Assembly (NCBI RefSeq): GCF_963422335.1
Contig: NZ_OY729424.1
Location: 1,240,001-1,304,000, forward strand
DNA: 64,000 nt
Direction of reading: 5' to 3'
Origin: an uncultured Roseateles sp.
GTDB taxonomy: Bacteria; Pseudomonadota; Gammaproteobacteria; Burkholderiales; Burkholderiaceae_C
Shown: positions 18,329 through 26,016 of the stretch, piece after piece
Numbering within the stretch: the first letter of the stretch is position 1
How the letters are laid out: every line of letters begins with the position of its first letter
Position numbers and translations under genes: made by a program
Notes under the pieces: model-generated
Told to the model about the DNA's origin: nothing
Seen by the model: only the letters and a program-made list of their open reading frames with translations
Databases searched by the model: none

Positions 18329-20041
18329 ATGAACAAGCATCCCGGATCGCGCCTGGCGCTGCGGCTGAGCCTGCTGGCGGCCACGCTCGCGGCACTGGGT
18401 GCCTGCGCCTTGCTGCCGTTCAGTCCCGATCGCCGTGCCGTGGCGCCGGTGCTCGACGGCTTTGGTGCCAGCAGCCTGCAGCCCTCGCGGGCCAACGAGG
18501 CGGCGAGGCGCCTGTTCGCCCAAGGCATGGCCCAGGCCTATGCCTTCAACGAGATGGAGGCGGTCCGCGCCTTCAAGGCCGCGCTGGCCCAGGACCCGGA
18601 CTGCGCGATGTGCGCCTGGGGCGTGGCCTACCAGCTCGGGCCCAATATCAACAACACCGACCGCGGTGATCTCAAGGAGGCGCTGCAGCACGTCGACTAC
18701 GCCTTGAAGCACAGCGCCGGCGCTTCGGCCCGCGACCTTGCCTTGATCGAGTCGCTGGCGCTGCGCTATGGTCATGGCAGCGAGGCGCGCAATCTGGCAC
18801 CTCTGCTAGGCGAGGTCTGCGGCGCGGGCGGCACCGAAGAGAAGGCCGATCCGCTGGACATTGCCTATGCCGAGCGCATGCGCAGCCTGGCCGAGCGCTT
18901 TGCCGATGATGCCGATGTGCTGTCGCTCTACGCCGAGGCCGAATTGGTCGCCACCCGTGGCGACTGGTGGGACCATGACACCGGCAAGCCGGCCGGCCGC
19001 ATTGGCGAGGTTGCCGACCGGCTCGAGGCCGGCCTGGCCAGGCACCCGAACCACACCGGCCTCAACCACTACCTGATACACACCGTCGATGCGGTGCAGG
19101 TGGCCGGTCGCGCGGTGGCCGCTGCCGACCGGCTGGGCGCGCTGGCGCCCAAGTCGCCCCATCTGCTGCACATGCCGGCACACACCTATGCCCAGGTGGG
19201 CCGCTATGCCGATGCGACGCGGGTCAACCAGCAGGCCAATGCGGCTGATCTGGCGATGATGGATGAGCTGAAGGTGCAGAACTTCAGCGTCAGCAAGGAT
19301 TGGCGCGGCCACAACACGGCCTTCCAGTGGTACGGCGCGCTGATGGAGGGGCGCGGCGATCTGGCGCTGGAAACCGCGCGCGCCAGCGCCGCGCTGTCCA
19401 CCGGCGACCACGAGTACGCCGAGTACCGTCGCAGCCTGCCCATGCTGACCCTGTTGCGCCTGCAGCGCTGGGATGCGCTGCTGCGGGAGCCATTGCCCAG
19501 CGGGGGGCAGGGCATGGCCGCGGTGCTGGGTGAGATGGCACGTGGCATCGCGCTGGCGCACACCGGTCAGGCGGCCGGCGCCAAAGAGGCCTTGGCGCGG
19601 CTGGAGCCGGCCGCCGCTGCGCTGCTCGCCAAGCATGCCGGCAGCACCTTCATCTCCAAGACCGTGCGCAGCCTGGTCAACACCGCCCAGGCGCAGCTGC
19701 GCGCCGAGCTGGCACTGGCCGAGGGCCGCATCGATGACGCGCTGGTGCGGCAGTCCGAGGCCGTCACCGCCGCCACCTATGCCGACCAGACCGAACCGCC
19801 GATGCTGGCCGGTGGCGCCCGCCTGACCCTGGGCGCCATGCAGCTGCAGGCCCTGCACTTTGCCCAGGCCGAGCAGAGCTTTCGCATCGCCCTGGCCGAA
19901 CGCCCGCTCAGTGGTTGGGCGCTGCACGGTTTGAGTCGCAGCCTGCGCGCCCAGGACAGGCCGGCCGAGGCACAGGCGCTGAAGGCCGATCTCGACCGCA
20001 GCTGGCAGCTGGCCGACGCCGCGCTGCGTGACTCGCTGTGA
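18329..20041 (+). CDS. TPR-containing lipoprotein
   Basis: 570 residues. The signal peptide ends in a lipobox, LGAC (Cys about 27), so the protein is lipid-anchored. The mature part is helical with TPR-like repeats; CAMCAWGVAYQLGPNINN and LNHYLIHTVDA with LHMPAHTYAQVGRYADA are recurrent motifs of this family, including conserved His pairs that could bind metal. Function is not established. It overlaps the PBP4 gene by four bases (GTGA) and follows PCuAC closely, so the three are probably one operon. Confidence 0.75.
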   Translation: MNKHPGSRLALRLSLLAATLAALGACALLPFSPDRRAVAPVLDGFGASSLQPSRANEAARRLFAQGMAQAYAFNEMEAVRAFKAALAQDPDCAMCAWGVAYQLGPNINNTDRGDLKEALQHVDYALKHSAGASARDLALIESLALRYGHGSEARNLAPLLGEVCGAGGTEEKADPLDIAYAERMRSLAERFADDADVLSLYAEAELVATRGDWWDHDTGKPAGRIGEVADRLEAGLARHPNHTGLNHYLIHTVDAVQVAGRAVAAADRLGALAPKSPHLLHMPAHTYAQVGRYADATRVNQQANAADLAMMDELKVQNFSVSKDWRGHNTAFQWYGALMEGRGDLALETARASAALSTGDHEYAEYRRSLPMLTLLRLQRWDALLREPLPSGGQGMAAVLGEMARGIALAHTGQAAGAKEALARLEPAAAALLAKHAGSTFISKTVRSLVNTAQAQLRAELALAEGRIDDALVRQSEAVTAATYADQTEPPMLAGGARLTLGAMQLQALHFAQAEQSFRIALAERPLSGWALHGLSRSLRAQDRPAEAQALKADLDRSWQLADAALRDSL

Positions 20042-21498
20042 GGCTGCGGCGCCGCTGGCTGGCTGGGCTATTGCTGGGCGCCAGCCTCTGCCAGGCCGCA
20101 AGCGCTGCGTCCCCTCGCGCTGACGGCGTTGCCCTGCCTGCCCCGGTGCAGGCGGCTCTGGACCAGTCCGGCCTGCCGGCCGATGCGCTGGGCCTGATGG
20201 CCTTTCCGCTGGACGCGCCGGCCAAGGGGCTGCGCCACCACGAGCGCCGCGCGATGCAACCGGCCTCGACGATGAAGCTGCTGACCACCGTGGTGGCACT
20301 GGACCGCCTGGGGCCCAACACCCGTGGCCGTACCGATCTGCTGGCCGATGAGGCGCCGGCTGGCGACACGCTCAGGGGCCCGCTGTATCTGCGCGGCGGT
20401 GCCGATGGCGATCTCGACTTCGCGGCGCTGTGGCAGCTGCTCAGCGAGCTGCGCGAGCGCGGCGTGCGCCGCATCGAGGGCGGCTTGGTGCTGGACCGCA
20501 CGCTGTTCAATCCGGCGCGCATGGATCTGGGCCAGCCGGCCTTCGACCAGACCCCCGAGTTCTATTACAACGTGGTGCCCGACGCGCTGCAGCTCAACGG
20601 CAATCTGCTCAGCTTTGCGCTCAGCTCGGACGAGCGCCAGGTGACGGTGCGGGTGCAGCCCGGCTGGGTGCCGGTCGAGCTGCGCAACCGCCTGGCGCTG
20701 AACGACAAGCCCTGCGGCGAATGGGGCGGCGACTGGACGACGCCGGCCACGACCCGCATCGAGGGCCCTGACGGGCCGCGCATGCTGATCGAGTTGCAGG
20801 GCAGTTTTCCGCGCCAGTGCAGCAAGCAGACCTGGATGAATCTGGTCGACCGCAACCTGCTGGCCGAAGCCGCTGTGCGCACCCTGTGGGCCCAGCTGGG
20901 CGGCGAGCTGCTTGGCGCCACGCGGGAGGAGGCAACACCCGGCACCGCCCGCGTGCTGGCCACGCACCAGAGCCGCACCCTGGCCGAGCTGGTCTGGGGC
21001 ATGAACAAGCGCTCGGACAATCCGCTCACCCGCATGGTCTATCTGCGCCTGGGCGCCGATGCCGCCAGCCCGGCGCGCACCGCCGACGCGGCCGAGCAGG
21101 TGGTGCGGGCCTGGTTCAAGAGCCAGCGCATCGATGACCGCGGCCTGGTGCTGGACAACGGCTCGGGCCTGTCACGCACCGAGCGCATCAGCCCGGCCCA
21201 GCTGGCTGCGCTGTTGCAGGCGGCGTACCGTGGCCTGTACGCGCCCGAGCTGCTGGCCAGCCTGCCCATCGTCGGTGTCGATGGCGCCTGGACGGTGCGT
21301 CTCAAGGACAGCCCGGCGGCCGGCCGGGCCCGCATCAAGACCGGCACGCTGCGCAACGTGGTGGCAGTCGCCGGTTACGTAACCGATGCGCGCAAACGCG
21401 TCTGGGTGGTGGTGGCCTTCATCAACGACGAGCGGGCCAGGGAGGGCCGGCCGGTGCTGGACGCCGTGATCGACTGGGTGGCGCGGCAGGGGCCCTAG
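20038..21498 (+). CDS. dacB: D-alanyl-D-alanine carboxypeptidase/endopeptidase (PBP4)
   Basis: 486 residues from GTG 20038, overlapping the previous stop. A signal peptide ends QAASA. The three penicillin-binding motifs are intact: STMK (about residue 77), SDN in KRSDNPLTRM (about 325) and KTGT (about 433). The long insert between motifs one and two is typical of class C low-mass PBPs. In the periplasm it trims D-Ala from, or cleaves cross-links in, peptidoglycan. Its end overlaps the convergent kinase gene by four bases. Confidence 0.92.
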   Translation: MRLRRRWLAGLLLGASLCQAASAASPRADGVALPAPVQAALDQSGLPADALGLMAFPLDAPAKGLRHHERRAMQPASTMKLLTTVVALDRLGPNTRGRTDLLADEAPAGDTLRGPLYLRGGADGDLDFAALWQLLSELRERGVRRIEGGLVLDRTLFNPARMDLGQPAFDQTPEFYYNVVPDALQLNGNLLSFALSSDERQVTVRVQPGWVPVELRNRLALNDKPCGEWGGDWTTPATTRIEGPDGPRMLIELQGSFPRQCSKQTWMNLVDRNLLAEAAVRTLWAQLGGELLGATREEATPGTARVLATHQSRTLAELVWGMNKRSDNPLTRMVYLRLGADAASPARTADAAEQVVRAWFKSQRIDDRGLVLDNGSGLSRTERISPAQLAALLQAAYRGLYAPELLASLPIVGVDGAWTVRLKDSPAAGRARIKTGTLRNVVAVAGYVTDARKRVWVVVAFINDERAREGRPVLDAVIDWVARQGP

Positions 21499-23384
21499 GG
21501 CAGCAGGGGCCACTCCAGGTCGAAGCGGCAACCCGCGCCGGGATCGCTGTGGGCGCGTATGCGGCCCATCAGCCGCTGGCTCACCGCCAGCTGCGCGACG
21601 AACAGGCCCAGACCGCTGCGGCCGCGGCCGAACTGGGTCGAGACATAGGGGTCGAAGATGCGCGGCAGCAGCTCCGGTGCGATGCCGCAGCCCTCGTCGC
21701 CGAGGCTCAGCAGCACCCGCCCGGTCTCCACCCGCGCCTGCACCCGCACCACGCCGGCGACACCGGGGGCATAGGCATGGCGCTCGACGTTCTGGATCAG
21801 CTGCGCCAGGACCTCGGCCAGTGCCCGGGCACGCAAGCGCAGCTGCAGCCGCGTGTCCACCTCCAGCCGCAGCGGGCTGCCGGGGCCGATGGTGCGGTCC
21901 CAGGTGGCGCGCACCAGCAGCTGCAGCTGCACCTCCTGCGGCGCCTCCATCTCGTCGGCGGTGTCCATATGCTTGTAGCTGGCCACCAGGGCCAGCGCAC
22001 GCTCGACATTGCTGGCCGACAACTCGGCCGCCTGCGTGCACGAGCGCAGCTCGGCCAGCAAGCGGCTGCGCGAGACCGCGCCGTCGCCAATCGCCTCCTC
22101 CAGCCCCCGGCTCAGATCGGCGATGGTCGTGGTGGCGGTCAGTGCCGAGCCCAGCGGCGTGTTCAGCTCATGGGCCACGCCCGCCAGCAGGGTGCCCAGG
22201 GTGGCGAACTTGCTGGCCTCGATCAGCTCGCCCTGCAGCTCGCGCTGCAGCTGCAGCGCCTGCTCCAGCGCTCCATTCTTGACCGCCAGCTCGCGCCCAT
22301 GGGCCTCGCTGCGCGCCTGTTCGGCGCGGGCATGCTCCAGTTCCAGTCGCTGCAGCTGCACGGCGGTGTCCTGGCGGCTGGCATCGCGCACCTCCTGCAT
22401 TTCCAGCCCGTGGGCCTGCTGCAGCGCGGCCATTGCCGCGTCCGTCTGGCCGGCCTGCTGCAGCCAGGGGCTGAGCTGCTTCAGGCGACGCACCACCTGG
22501 CGGCGCATCGACCAGTCCAGGCTTTGCGCCACCACCTTCTGCATCAGGGCCGCGGCGCCGGCAAAGTCCTGCCGCGCGGCCAGGCCGGCGGCCTCGGCGG
22601 CCCACAGCTCCTTCTCGATGCGCTCGGCACCGCGGCCGGCGCGCAGCAGATAGTCGCGCCCCTGGGCCAGCGCGGCATCGGCCAGGGCCAGCTCGCCACG
22701 GGCGACATGCTCCTCAGCCACGCCCGACAGCGCATTGCAGGCGGCGACCCAGCGCTCCTGGGCGACGGCAATGCTGACGCCTTCCTGCAGCGTCTTCAGC
22801 TGGGCCTCGCGATCCCCGAGCGCACGGTGGGCAAAGGCCTTGGAGACATAGAGGTCCACCCAGCGGCCACGATCGCCGGATTGTTGGTACAGCCTGATGG
22901 CTTCGCCCATGCAGTCGATCGCGCGCTGGTACTCCTGCTGCGCCGCCAGCGCCTGGCCCAGCACCCGGGCGCGGTGGGCCTGATCGACGGTGCGGCTGCT
23001 GAGGCGGCACAGCCGGGTCAGATCCTCCAGCAGGGCCAGCGCCGCCGGCAGGCGGCCGAAGCGCAGGTGCATGCGGCAGCGCAGCGCCGTCATGGCCAGG
23101 CGGACGGAGGCGCCGAAGCCGCGCTCGGCCCAGGGCAGTACCTCGTCGAGCACCGCCTCTATGCCCTCCGAGCGCCAGGCCTCGCCCAGCAGCTCGGCCA
23201 GGTGCTGGCCGAGTTCGACGGCAAAGTCGCTGGGGCCCTCGGTCAACACTTGGGCGAACAGCGTCTGCGCCGGCACCAGCAACTCGACGGCCAGGCAGGG
23301 CTCTTGCAGATAGCTGGCGCGCTGCGTTTGCAGCCAGCTCTGGCGTTCGGCAGGGGCGGGCAGTCGCTCTTGGATGTCGGGCAC
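21495..23384 (-). CDS. Cytoplasmic TPR-histidine kinase
   Basis: 629 residues from GTG 23384, chosen because AGAGGAG lies six bases upstream. There is no membrane segment. Residues about 30-380 are TPR-like helices; then comes HisKA with VAHELNTPLGSA (His about 405) and HATPase with QNVERHAY, GDEGCGIAPE and RSGLGLFVAQLA. The TPR part probably senses a protein or signal in the cytoplasm. No response regulator is adjacent. Its HisKA closely resembles that of the kinase at 15659-17818, which suggests recent common ancestry or a shared partner. Confidence 0.85.
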   Translation of the reverse strand: MPDIQERLPAPAERQSWLQTQRASYLQEPCLAVELLVPAQTLFAQVLTEGPSDFAVELGQHLAELLGEAWRSEGIEAVLDEVLPWAERGFGASVRLAMTALRCRMHLRFGRLPAALALLEDLTRLCRLSSRTVDQAHRARVLGQALAAQQEYQRAIDCMGEAIRLYQQSGDRGRWVDLYVSKAFAHRALGDREAQLKTLQEGVSIAVAQERWVAACNALSGVAEEHVARGELALADAALAQGRDYLLRAGRGAERIEKELWAAEAAGLAARQDFAGAAALMQKVVAQSLDWSMRRQVVRRLKQLSPWLQQAGQTDAAMAALQQAHGLEMQEVRDASRQDTAVQLQRLELEHARAEQARSEAHGRELAVKNGALEQALQLQRELQGELIEASKFATLGTLLAGVAHELNTPLGSALTATTTIADLSRGLEEAIGDGAVSRSRLLAELRSCTQAAELSASNVERALALVASYKHMDTADEMEAPQEVQLQLLVRATWDRTIGPGSPLRLEVDTRLQLRLRARALAEVLAQLIQNVERHAYAPGVAGVVRVQARVETGRVLLSLGDEGCGIAPELLPRIFDPYVSTQFGRGRSGLGLFVAQLAVSQRLMGRIRAHSDPGAGCRFDLEWPLLP

Positions 23385-23421
23385 AGCGGGCTCCTCTGTG
23401 GCTCGATGGATTGTGCGCGCC

Positions 23422-24024
23422 CTAGAGTACCCGCGGCAGGTCGCGCCGCACCGCCACCCGGTCGCCGAAGTCGAAATGCCACCACTCGGTGGCGATGGCA
23501 TGAAAGCCGGCCTGCAGCATGGCCGCGCGCAGCCAGCCGCGCAGGCTCAGCTGTTCGGCACTCAGAAAGCCCTGGGCCAGATGCTGGGCTTCGAACTCGG
23601 GATGCGACAGTGCACTCATGTCGTCGAACGGTGTGCCCATATCGCACTCGCGGCCCTGTGGATCGAGCAGGGTCACATCGACGGCCATGCCGAACGAATG
23701 GATGGAGCCGCGCTCGGGATGGGCCAGATAGAGCTCCAGCGGCGTGCCGGCCAGCTCGGCGAACAGCGTCTCCTGCACGCTTTGCGGGCGCAGTGCGTCC
23801 AGCACCAGCAGCTGGTAGCCGGGGCGCTTGTGCGCCAGCCAGCCGACGGCCGCCTCCAGCCCGGTAGCGGCCTCGCGGCGCAGCCAGTTGCAGTCCAGCC
23901 CGCCGTACAGCGGGCGGCCGACGAAGTTGTCGGGCGTGGCATAGCGCAGATCGATGGCAATGCCTTCGATGCTCAACAGAGAGCGGAAGTCGGGGTGGCC
24001 GGGAACGTCGTCGCAGGAGATCAC
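23422..24024 (-). CDS. ddpX: D-alanyl-D-alanine dipeptidase (VanX/DdpX type)
   Basis: 200 residues from GTG 24024, whose GTGA overlaps the agmatinase stop; ATG 24051 would give 209. The zinc-peptidase motifs are present: SIHSFGMAVDVT (SxHxxGxAxD) and EWWHFDFG (ExxWH), plus the substrate arginine in LDALRP. It hydrolyses D-Ala-D-Ala, releasing D-alanine for reuse. With no vanH/vanA genes present, a recycling role is more likely than vancomycin resistance. Confidence 0.88.
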   Translation of the reverse strand: MISCDDVPGHPDFRSLLSIEGIAIDLRYATPDNFVGRPLYGGLDCNWLRREAATGLEAAVGWLAHKRPGYQLLVLDALRPQSVQETLFAELAGTPLELYLAHPERGSIHSFGMAVDVTLLDPQGRECDMGTPFDDMSALSHPEFEAQHLAQGFLSAEQLSLRGWLRAAMLQAGFHAIATEWWHFDFGDRVAVRRDLPRVL

Positions 24025-24956
24025 GGGGCGGCCTTCGCGATGCGCCCGCACAGATAGGTCCAGACGAACTGGGCCGCGGCATAGCTGGTCAGCTCGGCAT
24101 GGTCGTAGGGCGGGGCGACCTCGACGCAGTCCATGCCGATGAAGTTCAGGTCGGCCAGTTCTTCCAGCAGGCTGAAGACCTGGTTGGTGCTCATGCCACC
24201 GGGCTCGGGCGTGCCGGTGCCGGGGGCAAAGGCCGGGTCCAGGCAGTCGATGTCCAGGCTCAGATAGACGGGAGGGTGGCCCAGCGCCGCCATCCGTTCG
24301 CGCACCGCCTGCAGCACCGGCGCCAGCTGGGCCGGGCTTTCCAGGCCGCGCAGGCTGCGGGCGTCGAAGATCTGTCCGCCCTGGTCACGCACGTACTCGC
24401 GGGCCTCGCGCAAGCCGGCCGAGCGTATGCCGAACTGGACGAAGCCCTCCTTGATGACCAGGCCCTCCTGGATGGCCTCGTAGACCCAGGTGCCATGGCC
24501 GCTGGGCTCGCCGAAATGGTCTTCCCAGGTGTCGCAGTGGGCGTCGAAATGGATCACCGCCAGCGGCTGGCCGAGATGCGCCTTGTAGGCGCGCAGCAGC
24601 GGCAGGGTGATGGAATGGTCGCCGCCCAGCCAGGCCATGTGGTGGCTGGCAAGCAAGGGCGGCAGCAGCGGCATCATCGCCGCGCGCATGCCCTCGAGGC
24701 TGGTGTTGGGCAGGGCCAGGTCGCCGACATCGCCGAGCAGCTGTTCGGGGCTGCAGTCGAAATGCGGGTGCGTGCCATCGCACAGCATATGGCTGGCCTC
24801 GCGGATGGCGCGCGGGCCGAAGCGGGCGCCGGGGCGGTTGGTCACGCAGCCGTCCCAGGCGATGCCGGCCACGGCATAGGGCTTGGCGGCACTGGCGGGG
24901 TCAAGGGCGGCGACCTTCATGAAGGTGCTGTTGCTGTGGAAGGCAAAGGTGGACAT
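24021..24956 (-). CDS. speB: Agmatinase / ureohydrolase family
   Basis: 311 residues from ATG 24956. The binuclear Mn motifs are intact: GGDHS (about 124), FDAHCDTWED (about 145) and SLDIDCLDPAFAPGTGTPEPGG (quoted in part; about 225). Such enzymes release urea from agmatine, giving putrescine, or act on related guanidino compounds. It is first in a two-gene unit with ddpX and is divergent from the deacetylase/Pat operon; the deacetylase family includes acetylpolyamine amidohydrolases, so a polyamine link is possible. Confidence 0.85.
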   Translation of the reverse strand: MSTFAFHSNSTFMKVAALDPASAAKPYAVAGIAWDGCVTNRPGARFGPRAIREASHMLCDGTHPHFDCSPEQLLGDVGDLALPNTSLEGMRAAMMPLLPPLLASHHMAWLGGDHSITLPLLRAYKAHLGQPLAVIHFDAHCDTWEDHFGEPSGHGTWVYEAIQEGLVIKEGFVQFGIRSAGLREAREYVRDQGGQIFDARSLRGLESPAQLAPVLQAVRERMAALGHPPVYLSLDIDCLDPAFAPGTGTPEPGGMSTNQVFSLLEELADLNFIGMDCVEVAPPYDHAELTSYAAAQFVWTYLCGRIAKAAP

Positions 24957-25089
24957 GGAGGGCCTGATGCGGTGGGTGCCGGCCCACTGTACCAAGCCGG
25001 CTTGCCATTTGTCATGGTCGGGTCAGCTGTCGCGGCATAGACTGGTCCGCACGCCCGGGACCGCCCGCAGGGCACGACCGGAGACAGCC

Positions 25090-26016
25090 ATGCTTGCCGC
25101 CTACATCACCCATGCCGACTGCGCGCGCCACGAGATGGGCGCCCATCACCCCGAGTGCCCGGAGCGGCTGGGTGCCATCAACGACCAGCTGCTGGTCAAG
25201 GGCCTGCTGGACTACATGCTGCCCTACGATGCACCGCTGGCCACCCTGGACCAGCTCTCCCATGCCCACTCCTCGCTGTACGTGCGCGAGCTGATGGATG
25301 CCTCGCCCACCGAGGGCCATCGCCAGGTCGACCCTGACACCAGCATGAACCCCTTCACCCTGCAGGCCGCGCTGCGTGCCGCCGGGGCCGCCGTGCTGGC
25401 CACCGATCTGGTGCTCAAGGGCGAGGCACCGTCGGCCTTCTGCTGCGTGCGCCCGCCGGGCCACCATGCCGAGCGCGGGGCGGCGATGGGCTTCTGCTTC
25501 TTCAACAATGTCGCCGTCGGCATACGTCATGCGCTGGATGTGCATGGCGTCGAACGCGTGGCCTTGATCGACTTCGACGTGCATCACGGCAATGGCAGCG
25601 AGGACATCCTGCGCGACGACGAGCGCGTGCTGATGTGCTCGATCTTCGAGCGTGGCCTCTACCCCTTCTCGGGCGAGGAGGACCAGGCCCGGAACATGGT
25701 CAACGTGCCGCTGCCGACCCGCTCGGGCAGCGAAGCCTTTCGCGCCGCCGTGACCGAGCGCTGGCTGCCGGCGCTGGAGGCCTTCCGGCCTCAGCTGATC
25801 TATGTCTCGGCCGGCTTCGATGCCCACCGCGAGGACGATATGGGCAATCTGGGCCTGGTCGAGGCCGACTACGAATGGGTCACCCAGCAGCTGATGGCCG
25901 TGGCGCGCCGCCATGCCAGGGGGCGGGTGATCTCCTGCCTCGAAGGCGGCTATGTGCTGAGCCCGCTGGCGCGCAGCGTCGCGGCCCATGTGAAAGTGCT
26001 GATAGGTGCCGACTGA
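25090..26016 (+). CDS. Histone-deacetylase-family (AcuC/acetylpolyamine) amidohydrolase
   Basis: 308 residues from ATG 25090. Class II HDAC motifs: RPPGHHAE (about 120), FCFFNNVAVG, IDFDVHHGNG (zinc Asp/His, about 160) and SAGFDAHRED (second zinc Asp). It removes acetyl groups from lysine side chains or acetylated polyamines. Its stop overlaps the start of a Pat-type protein acetyltransferase by one base (TGATG). This pairing argues for reversal of protein lysine acetylation, as in Bacillus AcuA/AcuC, while the agmatinase next door keeps the polyamine option open. Confidence 0.87.
   Translation: MLAAYITHADCARHEMGAHHPECPERLGAINDQLLVKGLLDYMLPYDAPLATLDQLSHAHSSLYVRELMDASPTEGHRQVDPDTSMNPFTLQAALRAAGAAVLATDLVLKGEAPSAFCCVRPPGHHAERGAAMGFCFFNNVAVGIRHALDVHGVERVALIDFDVHHGNGSEDILRDDERVLMCSIFERGLYPFSGEEDQARNMVNVPLPTRSGSEAFRAAVTERWLPALEAFRPQLIYVSAGFDAHREDDMGNLGLVEADYEWVTQQLMAVARRHARGRVISCLEGGYVLSPLARSVAAHVKVLIGAD

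Noticed and set aside
14561..18775. A very long minus-strand open frame (over 1400 codons) across ldcA, the kinase and PCuAC
   Set aside because: It is antisense to clearly recognisable genes, rich in Gln/Arg/His as expected from antisense frames in GC-rich DNA, and shows no domain.
23422..24024. Vancomycin resistance gene vanX
   Set aside because: The motifs are those of VanX/DdpX, but no vanH, vanA or van regulators are present and Gram-negative D-Ala-D-Ala dipeptidases serve in recycling.
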